The position numbers and the translations under genes are program-made. A DNA stretch of 13,169 nt from Caryophanales bacterium UBA3210 (lineage in GTDB: Bacteria; Bacillota_I; Bacilli_A; RFN20; CAG-449): NCBI GenBank assembly GCA_002363635.1, contig DEWM01000105.1:1-13169 (forward strand), in the 5' to 3' direction. Shown here piece by piece: positions 1-7,946 of this stretch (positions are counted from its first letter, which is position 1; the number at the start of each line of letters is the position of its first letter). The notes beneath the pieces are model-generated. The model searched no databases, was not told where the DNA came from, and saw nothing but the letters and a program-made list of their open reading frames with translations.

Positions 1-24
1 GTTCGAATCCCATTTTCTCCGCCA
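1..24 (+). tRNA. 3' end of a tRNA gene, probably tRNA-Ser (partial)
   Basis: Only the last 24 bases are in the window. They read as the end of the T-arm (G53-TTCGAAT-C61), the 3' strand of the acceptor stem (TTTCTCC), discriminator G73 and an encoded CCA at 22-24. An acceptor 5' strand of GGAGAAA plus G73 is what bacterial tRNA-Ser genes usually show, so serine is the likely identity. The anticodon is outside the window and cannot be read. A terminator follows about 50 nt downstream. tRNA 3' ends are common integration sites, but I found no second copy of this end elsewhere in the window. Confidence 0.8.
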
Positions 25-76
25 TAGGTATTACGCAGTCGAATAGATAGACTGTTTATATAAATACTATTATATA

Positions 77-104
77 AGATCAGATGAATAATCTGGTCTT
101 TTTT
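77..104 (+). terminator. Intrinsic terminator after the tRNA
   Basis: The stem is AGATCAGAT (77-85) with ATCTGGTCT (91-99), nine pairs including one G-U, around a five-base loop GAATA, followed directly by a T run. It ends the tRNA transcript and separates it from the SIR2 operon. Confidence 0.8.
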
Positions 105-123
105 CATATATAAATGTAGCAAA

Positions 124-150
124 ATATGTAAATAAAAGTCTTTTACATAT
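124..150. repeat. 9-bp inverted repeat upstream of the SIR2 promoter
   Basis: ATATGTAAA (124-132) and TTTACATAT (142-150) are perfectly complementary arms around a 9-base spacer. No T run follows, so it is not a terminator. It lies immediately upstream of and into the expected -35 area of the promoter at 173-178. That position fits a repressor or activator site, but no regulator is known. Confidence 0.45.
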
Positions 151-172
151 GGGATTTTGTGAAAGCGTGTAG

Positions 173-202
173 TATAATCTTAATTAGAGCGAAAACGTTT
201 AA
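173..202 (+). promoter_or_regulatory. Promoter -10 box and shared 17-nt element, SIR2 operon
   Basis: A perfect TATAAT lies at 173-178. No good -35 is visible at 16-18 nt (best is a poor TGGGAT at 150-155), which suggests dependence on an activator or on other contacts. The expected start of transcription, near 185, is directly followed by AGAGCGAAAACGTTTAA (186-202), which contains the 8-bp palindrome AAACGTTT. The same 17 bases occur at 10206-10222 in the same position relative to another TATAAT. They could be an operator over +1, as for LacI-type palindromes, or an element of the 5' leader RNA. Confidence 0.6.
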
Positions 203-240
203 AATTCATAAATTATTTATGTAGGTATTATTGAGGGATT

Positions 241-3200
241 ATGGACTATTTAACTTCTAGTAATAATGAGATAAAATTAGATTTTGAGACTAAAATTGAT
301 AATAGAAATCCTAACATAAAGAAATTGATAGACTCGATTAAAATCGATAAAAAGCATTTAGTTATTTTTGCTGGAGCGGGTGTTTCAAAATTATTTGGGT
401 TACCATTATGGAATGATTTTGCTTATAGACTATTAGAAGATTGCTTTAATGATAAGTTGATTGATTATCAAACAAAGGAAGATTATAGAAGTAGTGTTGG
501 TAAGGACGCTAAAATGCTCATCACAATAGTGTTTAATGTATATGAACAATATAATAAAAAAGACCTTTTTTATGAACATTTTGAAAAACACTTAACTATT
601 TCAAATAAAAACGAAATGAATCAAGAAAAATTAAAAAAGTTTATAAATGCATTAAAGCGAATGAACGCAACTATAATTACAACTAATGCAGACAGGTTGT
701 TAGATAGCGCGATAGCAAATAAAAATAATATCTTTTATTCAAGGGATTTTTATGAAAATACAATTGAATATAAAAATACTGAACCTGCAATTTTTCACAT
801 CCATGGCAGCGTTATTGATAATGATTCATTAATTTTTACTGCAGATCAGTATATTGGTAGATATAAAAATTCTAGCAGTACATTTTCGCCACTAATGGAG
901 TCAATCTTTAAAAATCAAGATGTAGCATATTTATTTATCGGATCAAGTATGTCTGAGATGGAACTACTTCAGTATATAATTAAAGGCGATTATACATCTT
1001 CTAACAAATTTATTTTAAATGGTTTTTATGAATACCAAAAACAATATGTTATAGCTTCAGAAAAATATTATAGGGATCATTTTGGATTTACGCAAATTTC
1101 ATATTCTTTTAAAAATAAAGGATATGATAATATAATTGATTTTATTGTTTCACTATCAAATGAATTTATTACTACTCCTTCATTTAAAGAGTCTTTTTAT
1201 AAAACAATTATAGAGCATGTGGACTTAGGAGATGTTGATTTAATAATAAATGATGTATGTGATGCAGTTGATAAAGGATTATCATTGCAATTAATATCAA
1301 ATATATTTTCTCATATAAATGCGAGGAATTATGCCTCTGAATTTTTTAGATTATTGTATAGTAAAAGACCTAGTTTTTTTGATGTTAATTATTTTAGTAT
1401 AAAAGATAATACGATACAAAATATTGTTATGACAGAATTATCTTTTTGCCATAATTTTGTTAAACAAAAGAGAAAAAAGTTCAATTCTTTTTTGAATGGT
1501 TATATAAAACGTATTGATGAGATTATTAAGTCTTCTAGCTTTAATTTAGTCGATAATTATAAAATAATAGTTTGTTACATTTCTTATATTAGCATGGCTA
1601 GTTCTAAAGCAAATCAAAAGAGAATAGTTTCAATAATAAAATTGTTATTTAAGAAAAATGTTTCCTATGTTACAAGCATTTTTTACTCCTTAAGTAATTA
1701 TTCACTTGAACCTAGTATTTGCTATGACATTGTCTTAGCTTTTTTAAATGCAACATTATATAACAATGAATATATACAATTCTATGAAATTAATGCATTC
1801 ATAAAGAATAATTTTAATAAAATAATGGGATATAATTCCTTAGGTTATTTTAATAAATTAAGAGAGCTTATTATCAAAGTTGATGAAAAATATCCTTATA
1901 AATATGGTGATATGGGTGCAATATATGATTATGTTAATAAAACAAGTTCTTTAAGATATGAGAGCTATTTGGTTAAATTAATAAAAGATGTCATAGATAA
2001 TTTATTGCCATCGCAAGTTCTTCAAGCATTTAATTTATGTGAAACAAACTCTCGAATTGACAAAAAGATTAAACTCTATTTTATTGATATTCATTACAGT
2101 AAAATGAAAGATAAAATCACTTTAGATTTAATAAATAGTATAGATTGTATCTCATCTTTAGGCTGGATTATAAAAAATCATAGAGAATTAAGACAAGGTG
2201 AAGATAAGAAGGATTTTGAACAATTAATCAATCAATGCAATTTTGACGGCGAAGATAAAGATGATGTTGATGGTTTAAAGCAAATTCTTATTGATATGTT
2301 AAACGATAGAGATTATAAACAAAATATAAATATTAAGTCGAGATATAAATATTATGATTATTTTAATATAGGTAAAATGTATTTTGTTTCAAATGTTTTA
2401 AGAAATACGACAAATGTATATTCTATGATAGCTAATGAAACAGTTTCATCTGTTGTTGATTTTATTAATAAGCCGGAAAACTATTCTTTTGATCTGGATG
2501 ATGCATTAGAAAAGTATTTTACGGATGATAAGATAGAGCAATTGTTAAAACAACCTGAAATATTTTTATCTATAAGTGATGATAAGTGGTACTTTAGCAT
2601 CTTAAAAAAACTATATTCTAAAGAAAATAATACTATTGATAAATCTTTGGTTTTAGATTTTATGATAAAGATTATCGAGAAATGCAGTAATGGTGAGAAT
2701 GCATGGCTATGGATGGAAATTCTTAAGAAAAATAATTTACTTTCAAATCGAGAAGAATCTAAGTTTATTATGGGGGTTATATTTGATAAGGTTATTTCAA
2801 AAGAAGTTTCCTTTAAAGTGGATAGTGATTATATTGGCTTCATGATTAATAATAATTTATTTGAGTGTACTAGAATATTATGTGAGTTACACATTGAAAG
2901 TGATGATATATATGATTATATTAAAGGCATATTAGATACTTATAAGAATAGTTCCAATTGGCTTATTTTATTAGGTGCCATTTCTTCTATTTATGATGAA
3001 ATATATGAAAGTAATCCTGATATAAAAGATTTGCTCTTAGATTATATTTTATCAGATGATGATGAAATAAGTTTATGTATATACAATGGTTTAATATTTT
3101 CACATGGAGTGAGAAAAAATGAGTTAATAAATGAAAAAACTTTTGTTAACATTTTTTCTAGACTTGACCATGATGCAATTGAATTTTATAGTCAACTTGT

Positions 3201-3726
3201 ATTATTGAATTATTGGAATTTTGATGAAAAAATAGTTCAATTTATTGCTCAAAATTGTCGTACAGATTATTTATCTGAGGTTATCAATTGCTATAACAAA
3301 AGTGTAAAAAAAGATATTAATTCATTGATTAATATAATTTTTTGGTTCTCAAGCAATAATAATGTTAGAGTGAATATTTCAAAGGACTTACTAGAATTGT
3401 TGATAGTAAATTTTTCAAATCATAGATTAAAAGATGCTTGCCGCTTAATTGCCTTTAACAGGTATGAATATATTGACTGGGAGGAACTAGAACCAGCTTT
3501 TAAAAAATTAATGTCTCTTAATGAAGATTACTTCATTTCAAGTATTTTTATACCTTTGTCTGACATGTATCTTGCAGCTAATAGATTATACATAGAAGAT
3601 GAATTTATTGAAATTTTTGATCACATATATAATTCTATAATTAATCGTGCTGACTTAGAATTAATGGAAGGATTTGCAACTAGGGCGTTTGATTTAGGTA
3701 TAGAAAAATTTGCAAAATATAATTAA
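241..3726 (+). CDS. SIR2-like domain protein with long helical C-terminus, candidate anti-phage NADase
   Basis: This 1161-residue protein has an N-terminal SIR2-like fold. It shows the NAD-binding GAGVS (residues 45-49), TTNAD (147-151, equivalent to the sirtuin TQN-D motif), a catalytic-type His in FHIHGS (H188) and a GSS motif (234-236). From about residue 300 to the end it has no further recognisable motif. That part is rich in Leu/Ile/Asn/Lys and looks like stacked helices, with no P-loop, so it is not a SIR2-STAND (Avs5-type) protein. The overall build resembles the DSR1/DSR2 defence sirtuins, in which the SIR2 domain depletes NAD+ on phage recognition by the C-terminal part. Assignment to that mechanism is inference. 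The ATG at 241 has GAGGG only three bases upstream, a short spacing, but no better start exists. The ATPase gene follows after 64 bp, probably in the same transcript. Composition is extremely AT-rich with many T-ending codons. Confidence 0.85.
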   Translation: MDYLTSSNNEIKLDFETKIDNRNPNIKKLIDSIKIDKKHLVIFAGAGVSKLFGLPLWNDFAYRLLEDCFNDKLIDYQTKEDYRSSVGKDAKMLITIVFNVYEQYNKKDLFYEHFEKHLTISNKNEMNQEKLKKFINALKRMNATIITTNADRLLDSAIANKNNIFYSRDFYENTIEYKNTEPAIFHIHGSVIDNDSLIFTADQYIGRYKNSSSTFSPLMESIFKNQDVAYLFIGSSMSEMELLQYIIKGDYTSSNKFILNGFYEYQKQYVIASEKYYRDHFGFTQISYSFKNKGYDNIIDFIVSLSNEFITTPSFKESFYKTIIEHVDLGDVDLIINDVCDAVDKGLSLQLISNIFSHINARNYASEFFRLLYSKRPSFFDVNYFSIKDNTIQNIVMTELSFCHNFVKQKRKKFNSFLNGYIKRIDEIIKSSSFNLVDNYKIIVCYISYISMASSKANQKRIVSIIKLLFKKNVSYVTSIFYSLSNYSLEPSICYDIVLAFLNATLYNNEYIQFYEINAFIKNNFNKIMGYNSLGYFNKLRELIIKVDEKYPYKYGDMGAIYDYVNKTSSLRYESYLVKLIKDVIDNLLPSQVLQAFNLCETNSRIDKKIKLYFIDIHYSKMKDKITLDLINSIDCISSLGWIIKNHRELRQGEDKKDFEQLINQCNFDGEDKDDVDGLKQILIDMLNDRDYKQNINIKSRYKYYDYFNIGKMYFVSNVLRNTTNVYSMIANETVSSVVDFINKPENYSFDLDDALEKYFTDDKIEQLLKQPEIFLSISDDKWYFSILKKLYSKENNTIDKSLVLDFMIKIIEKCSNGENAWLWMEILKKNNLLSNREESKFIMGVIFDKVISKEVSFKVDSDYIGFMINNNLFECTRILCELHIESDDIYDYIKGILDTYKNSSNWLILLGAISSIYDEIYESNPDIKDLLLDYILSDDDEISLCIYNGLIFSHGVRKNELINEKTFVNIFSRLDHDAIEFYSQLVLLNYWNFDEKIVQFIAQNCRTDYLSEVINCYNKSVKKDINSLINIIFWFSSNNNVRVNISKDLLELLIVNFSNHRLKDACRLIAFNRYEYIDWEELEPAFKKLMSLNEDYFISSIFIPLSDMYLAANRLYIEDEFIEIFDHIYNSIINRADLELMEGFATRAFDLGIEKFAKYN

Positions 3727-3790
3727 AAAATGGATGGTTTATAGGCTTTCAAGTTTATATTGCTAAAAAGTAAGAATAGGAGGGGATAAT

Positions 3791-4951
3791 ATGCAAATAT
3801 CGCACTTACATTTCAAAGACCATGAGCTATTTATCAATTTGCGTTTAGATTTTTTTAATAAAAAAACTAAAAAACCATATTCTATAGTTGCGTTTGTCGG
3901 TGAAAATGGTTGTGGTAAAACTATGCTTTTAAATGAAATATTCAATTATAATATATCTCAATCTATTGTAAATAAAGAAACACCATTTGGCACAGAGTTT
4001 AACTCACTATACTTAAGACAGGGTAGTCTATATAGAAATACTATTAATGAGGCAAGAGAATTACTTGATGGTAAAAAGATTTATTCTACTAATAGTGTTT
4101 TATATAATGGAGGCCTTAATGTATATAATTTGAGGGCAAATAATACTATTAACAATATTAATGAATGTCTTGAAATACTGAAACAACTAAATGATTCGGA
4201 TATTATTGATGTTGTAAAAAATAATCGCTTAGATGATTTGCGATGTGGACGCGAAGTTACATCTATAATTAAAAGATTAAATTTTGAATATGACTTAACT
4301 AAGTATTCATCAGGGCAGCAAGAAATACTTTTAAAATTAAGAGACATTAAAAATATGTCAGCAGGAACAGATTGCGTTTTAATAGATGAGCCTGAAACAT
4401 CATTGCATCCACGTTGGCAAAGAGAAATCATAAAATTACTCTCACTAATGATGTCTGATAGTGACGGAAATGTTCCTCAAATGTTTATTGCTACGCATTC
4501 AGAAAAAATACTAGAATCTTTGCTTGATAGAGAAGATGCTTTAATAGTTAGGCTATATAAGGAAAATGAAACAGTTAAAGCTGAATCTATAGATCAAATG
4601 AATTTACTTTTGCCTAAACCAACATTCGCAGAAATGGATTATTTGATTTTTAATATTCCTTTAGTAGAATACCAAAATCAATTATTTGCATATATAGGTT
4701 CATTAACTAATAAAGAAAGAATACTTGATATAGATAAGGAAATAAAAAAACAAAGTATAAAACTATTTGGTGAAAGTAATATTGATCAATATATAAAAGT
4801 TAGGATTTATCATAAGAGTAAGTATGAAATGTTGCCAACATATATCAGAAATTATTCGCACCATCCTGAAGGAGTAGATTGTCCTACTAACGAAGAACTT
4901 GAAATATCAATAAACTTGCTTAGAAAAATTATAGAAAATTTAAAGGCATAA
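3791..4951 (+). CDS. AAA/ABC-type ATPase (RecF/OLD-like) with C-terminal HEPN-like motif
   Basis: This 386-residue protein has a complete ABC-type ATP site: Walker A GENGCGKT (37-44), signature SSGQQ (173-177), Walker B VLIDEPETS with D199/E200, and a switch His in IATHSE (H236). This is the AAA_15/AAA_21 class of single-chain ATPases common in defence islands (partners in Septu, PARIS and PrrC/RloC-type systems). No TOPRIM motifs follow. Instead the C-terminal 40 residues contain IRNYSHHPE with R353-N354-x3-H358, then a long amphipathic helix. That is the arrangement of the HEPN ribonuclease motif, as in PrrC/RloC where an ABC ATPase gates a HEPN nuclease. A perfect AGGAGG lies seven bases before the ATG. 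It lies 64 bp after the SIR2 gene and before a terminator, so the pair likely forms one system. The ATPase call is firm; the HEPN call is tentative. Confidence 0.88.
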   Translation: MQISHLHFKDHELFINLRLDFFNKKTKKPYSIVAFVGENGCGKTMLLNEIFNYNISQSIVNKETPFGTEFNSLYLRQGSLYRNTINEARELLDGKKIYSTNSVLYNGGLNVYNLRANNTINNINECLEILKQLNDSDIIDVVKNNRLDDLRCGREVTSIIKRLNFEYDLTKYSSGQQEILLKLRDIKNMSAGTDCVLIDEPETSLHPRWQREIIKLLSLMMSDSDGNVPQMFIATHSEKILESLLDREDALIVRLYKENETVKAESIDQMNLLLPKPTFAEMDYLIFNIPLVEYQNQLFAYIGSLTNKERILDIDKEIKKQSIKLFGESNIDQYIKVRIYHKSKYEMLPTYIRNYSHHPEGVDCPTNEELEISINLLRKIIENLKA

Positions 4952-5017
4952 TCGTAACTGATAAATTGTTGTTCATGTTAACTTGCCTGACAATTCTTTA
5001 AAAGGAAGCAAAAATCG

Positions 5018-5058
5018 AAAAAGGACCTTTTAGATTATTTAAAATGTCCTTTTTTTTG
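5018..5058 (+). terminator. Intrinsic terminator of the SIR2-ATPase operon
   Basis: AAAAAGGAC (5018-5026) pairs with GTCCTTTTT (5046-5054), and the T run continues to 5057. The 19-base apical region can pair further (TTTTAG with TTAAAA). It sits about 70 nt after the ATPase stop codon. The stretch 4952-5017 before it holds no gene. Confidence 0.8.
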
Positions 5059-5129
5059 TAAATTCAAATGATGCTATGACCTATTTTATCTTTTTTTATA
5101 AATCAACAACTAAATACATAATTCGTAAA

Positions 5130-5150
5130 TTTTACAAAAAATGTGTAAAA
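5130..5150. promoter_or_regulatory. Operator 1, palindrome TTTTACA-N7-TGTAAAA
   Basis: Two perfect 7-base arms (5130-5136 and 5144-5150) surround a 7-base A-rich spacer. A second copy with the same arms and spacer length follows at 5162-5182. The two centres are 32 bp apart, about three helical turns, so both would face the same side of the DNA. It lies just upstream of the -35 of the HTH gene. Confidence 0.7.
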
Positions 5151-5155
5151 ATGTA

Positions 5156-5183
5156 TTTACTTTTTACAAAAAAAGTGTAAAAT
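5156..5183 (+). promoter_or_regulatory. Promoter of the HTH/MATE/RNase III-like operon
   Basis: TTTACT (5156-5161), a 16-base spacer and TAAAAT (5178-5183) make a plausible sigma-A promoter. The transcript would start near 5190, just before the strong AGAGGTGG ribosome site. The overlap with operator 2 supports both assignments. Confidence 0.55.
5162..5182. promoter_or_regulatory. Operator 2, palindrome TTTTACA-N7-TGTAAAA
   Basis: This is the second copy of the palindrome, with identical 7-base arms and a spacer differing in one base from that of operator 1. It covers the spacer and most of the -10 box of the proposed promoter of the HTH operon, where a bound protein would block RNA polymerase. 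The simplest reading is autorepression by the HTH protein encoded directly downstream. Confidence 0.7.
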
Positions 5184-5204
5184 GAAATTGTAAGAGGTGG
5201 TTGA

Positions 5205-5552
5205 ATGAAAAATATACCAGATTTAATTACGGTATCAGAATTAGCTAGATTAATTAATGTATCTAGACCTACTTTATATAAGTATAAAGAAATGTATGAA
5301 GCAAATGATACCGAGTTAGGAATTAAATATAAAGAGTTATTTGATTATATAGAATCGTGCTTAGTAAAAAACGAAATATATAATTATACAAATAACATAT
5401 TTAAGTCAAGTGATAATTCATTAACGGATAAATTAAAACTTGATGAAAACAAAGAGTTAGTAACTTTGTTCAATAAAATTATAGATAATAAAGAAAAGAT
5501 AAATATTGATGCACTAAATCAATACATTGAAGAAAAAATAAAGGAGAAATAA
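5205..5552 (+). CDS. Small helix-turn-helix protein, likely autoregulator of the operon
   Basis: This 115-residue protein has an N-terminal helix-turn-helix at about residues 8-30 (TVSELARLINVSRPTLYKYK), of the kind found in MerR/excisionase-like and TetR-like DNA-binding heads. The remainder is charged and helical, ends in a Lys/Glu-rich tail and has no ligand domain that I recognise. AGAGGTGG lies just ahead of the ATG. Two matching palindromic operators lie directly upstream of it, which suggests the protein controls its own operon. The next gene starts two bases after its stop codon, so co-transcription is nearly certain. I cannot name the family with confidence. Confidence 0.75.
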   Translation: MKNIPDLITVSELARLINVSRPTLYKYKEMYEANDTELGIKYKELFDYIESCLVKNEIYNYTNNIFKSSDNSLTDKLKLDENKELVTLFNKIIDNKEKINIDALNQYIEEKIKEK

Positions 5553-5554
5553 AT

Positions 5555-6589
5555 ATGGAAAATTTAAAAGAAGATGTAGTAAAAGCAGTAACAATGGTAA
5601 AGAAATTAGATTATTACATTAAGAGTCTAAGAATTAATGAAGATCTAGTATATGAAGAACAAGAATATAAGAAATACCAACCATCATTAATTGGAAAGTC
5701 AGAAAATGTATTTTCTAAACTTGGTAAGAAATTAAATAATTTCTCAAATAAAGATAATTATGAGAAACATCTAGAATCTTATAATTTAAAGAAATCAATC
5801 TTAGATAATTTAACAAAGAAAGCGAAGGAAGAAGATTATTTCCTTGATGATTTTGCAAAAGCAAAAGAATTATCAAATACAATCTTTGAAAAAGATGTTT
5901 ATCATGTAGCACGTACAGAATTCTTAATTAATGTTATTCTAGATTCATTAATTAATTATGAAATGAATAAACAAACCTTCCCAAAGATTGCAGAATTATT
6001 TAATCTAAGCTCAGATGATTTAAAGAACTTAGAAAAAGAAATAAAAGATGCATATAGAAATATATCATATGATAAATCAACAAATGTTAAAGTAGCAGTT
6101 ATGGTTGGATCACTAGTCGCAGCTCCATTATTAATTTATGGAGGAGTAGTAGCATTAGGTGCAGTAGGAGCTGCAGGAGCTTCACTTCCTTTTGGAGCAC
6201 ACCTATTATATACATCTATCGCACTTCCATTATGTCTAGCAGTTGTTGCAATTGAACCTTTAGCTTTAGGACTAGCAGCAGGTGGAATATCATATGCAGC
6301 ATTAACATTAGAACAAAAGATTATGGTTCGTAAGCAATTTAAATCATTAGATTTAAACCAAATGGCAATGTCTTTGGCTAAGACATCTATTCTAATGGGA
6401 TTAGTTAAGAATTCAAATGATCCAGAAGCAAAGAAATTATATGATTCATATATTGAACAATATATTGATTTAAAGAGTGATTGTGATTTAAGTTTATTTA
6501 AAACACATGATGATGCAAAAGCAGCAGAAAAGAATGCTGTATTCCATAATGCTGATAATTTCTTAAAGAATAAATTATCTTTGGCATAA
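5555..6589 (+). CDS. Membrane-associated protein of unknown function
   Basis: I do not recognise this 344-residue protein. Residues 1-175 are charged and helical (coiled-coil-like, many Lys/Glu/Asn). Residues about 178-250 are strongly hydrophobic and rich in Gly/Ala, enough for two to three membrane segments or a glycine-zipper-like hairpin. Residues 250-344 are again charged and soluble. There is no signal peptide. AAGGAG precedes the ATG by seven bases, inside the end of the HTH gene, and the MATE gene follows 22 bp after its stop. The body plan, soluble arms around a Gly/Ala-rich membrane hairpin, is seen in membrane-remodelling and pore-forming proteins, but that comparison is only by shape. 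Its codons mostly end in A, like the MATE gene and unlike the SIR2 gene. Confidence 0.8.
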   Translation: MENLKEDVVKAVTMVKKLDYYIKSLRINEDLVYEEQEYKKYQPSLIGKSENVFSKLGKKLNNFSNKDNYEKHLESYNLKKSILDNLTKKAKEEDYFLDDFAKAKELSNTIFEKDVYHVARTEFLINVILDSLINYEMNKQTFPKIAELFNLSSDDLKNLEKEIKDAYRNISYDKSTNVKVAVMVGSLVAAPLLIYGGVVALGAVGAAGASLPFGAHLLYTSIALPLCLAVVAIEPLALGLAAGGISYAALTLEQKIMVRKQFKSLDLNQMAMSLAKTSILMGLVKNSNDPEAKKLYDSYIEQYIDLKSDCDLSLFKTHDDAKAAEKNAVFHNADNFLKNKLSLA

Positions 6590-6611
6590 TATTTATTAAA
6601 AGGAATTTATT

Positions 6612-7946
6612 ATGTTAAATAAAATAATTAAATCATTTAAAAATATAAACCATAAGTTGTTTATATCATTATTAGTAATGGGCCTAGTCCCAACAATCTA
6701 TACAACCCTAAGAGTATTTTGGTTAGGAAACTTACCAGGAGACTGGTCATATTCAATAGCAGGTCAATTATCATGGATTAATTTAATCTATGAAGTAATT
6801 AATGAAGCAATCATCTTACCTTTATTCTATTTCGTAGGTAAAGTTCTATCTGATAAGAAAGAACTAACAAATAGAATGAAGACAGGCTTATTAGTAACAT
6901 TAGGTATTTATATTGTATTATCAATATTCATAATGACATGTACAAATCCATTATTAAAAGCTATGGCTACTGATCCATCTATTATAGATGCTAGTGCTAC
7001 ATATATTAGAATAGAAACTATTGCTAATATATTTGGTATATTATCTCAATTTGCATTAGTAGGATTAGTAACACTAGGTAAAGATAAATTAGTATATATC
7101 TTAACAGGTGTTAAATTAGTATTATGCATATTCTTAGATTTATTCTTAGTATCAACATTATCATGTTCGGCAAATCTAGGAGTAAATGGTATTGGTGTAA
7201 CAAATATTATTGTTAACTTATTAATCTTTGGAACATCATTATTCTTATTAGCTAAGAATGAAGTTAATGTATTTAATAAAGAAAAGATGGACTTCAAATG
7301 GATGAAGGAATTCATCAAAATTGGAGGAATCTCTGGACTTGAATCATTTGTTAGAAATCTAGCTTATATGGTAATGGTTGCAAGAATGGTAAATGTAGTA
7401 AATGAACAAGGCACATATTGGGTAGCTAATAACTTTATTTGGGGATGGTTATTATTACCAATTACTCAATTAGGTGAATTAATTAAACAAGAAACATCAA
7501 CAAATAAAAATGCAGTTAAGAATAATACATTAGGTTATATTACTATTACTGCAATATCAGTATTAGTATGGTGTATATTCATTCCTGTATATAAACCATT
7601 TATGGAACATGTACTAAACTTCAGTGATGTTGATAAATTATTTGAACTTGTGATGGTATTATTTGGATTCTATATTTTATATGCAGTTCAAAATATATGT
7701 GATGCAACATTCTATGGACTAGGCAAAACACATTACATGTTATTTGAATCAATAGTAACTAATACTTTATATTATGGAACAGCATTTATTTTATGGAAAT
7801 GTGGAGTATGGACACCATCATTAATAGGAATTGCATTATTATTTGGTATTGGAAATGCATTTGATACAGTCGTATCTTTAGGTGCATATTGGTTCTTATT
7901 AAGAAGAAACAAGATAAATATTCTTGATGTAGAGGTTAATCAATAA
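6612..7946 (+). CDS. MATE-family multidrug/polyspecific transporter
   Basis: The product is 444 residues long and hydrophobic throughout, with about 12 membrane segments. This is the length and pattern of the MATE (NorM/DinF-like) family, which exports organic cations and other compounds with Na+ or H+. The second half repeats the plan of the first (for example the IGGISGLESFVRNLAYM segment near residue 237, which resembles the start of the second MATE repeat). No substrate can be read from the sequence. AAAGGAA stands before the ATG. The stop codon overlaps the next start (TAATG at 7944-7948), so the RNase III-like protein is translationally coupled to the transporter. An unrelated multi-helix exporter is possible but less likely. 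Confidence 0.85.
   Translation: MLNKIIKSFKNINHKLFISLLVMGLVPTIYTTLRVFWLGNLPGDWSYSIAGQLSWINLIYEVINEAIILPLFYFVGKVLSDKKELTNRMKTGLLVTLGIYIVLSIFIMTCTNPLLKAMATDPSIIDASATYIRIETIANIFGILSQFALVGLVTLGKDKLVYILTGVKLVLCIFLDLFLVSTLSCSANLGVNGIGVTNIIVNLLIFGTSLFLLAKNEVNVFNKEKMDFKWMKEFIKIGGISGLESFVRNLAYMVMVARMVNVVNEQGTYWVANNFIWGWLLLPITQLGELIKQETSTNKNAVKNNTLGYITITAISVLVWCIFIPVYKPFMEHVLNFSDVDKLFELVMVLFGFYILYAVQNICDATFYGLGKTHYMLFESIVTNTLYYGTAFILWKCGVWTPSLIGIALLFGIGNAFDTVVSLGAYWFLLRRNKINILDVEVNQ

Noticed and set aside
3763..3945. Minus-strand frame of 60 codons over the start of the ATPase gene
   Set aside because: It lies opposite the well-supported Walker A region, has no ribosome site and reads like an antisense shadow. 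The same holds for the minus-strand frames at 4081-4431, 5715-5912 and 7046-7318.
5205..6589. HTH gene plus membrane protein as a toxin-antitoxin pair
   Set aside because: The membrane protein is far longer than usual small toxins, and the operon continues into a transporter and an RNase III-like gene. Nothing specific supports the idea.
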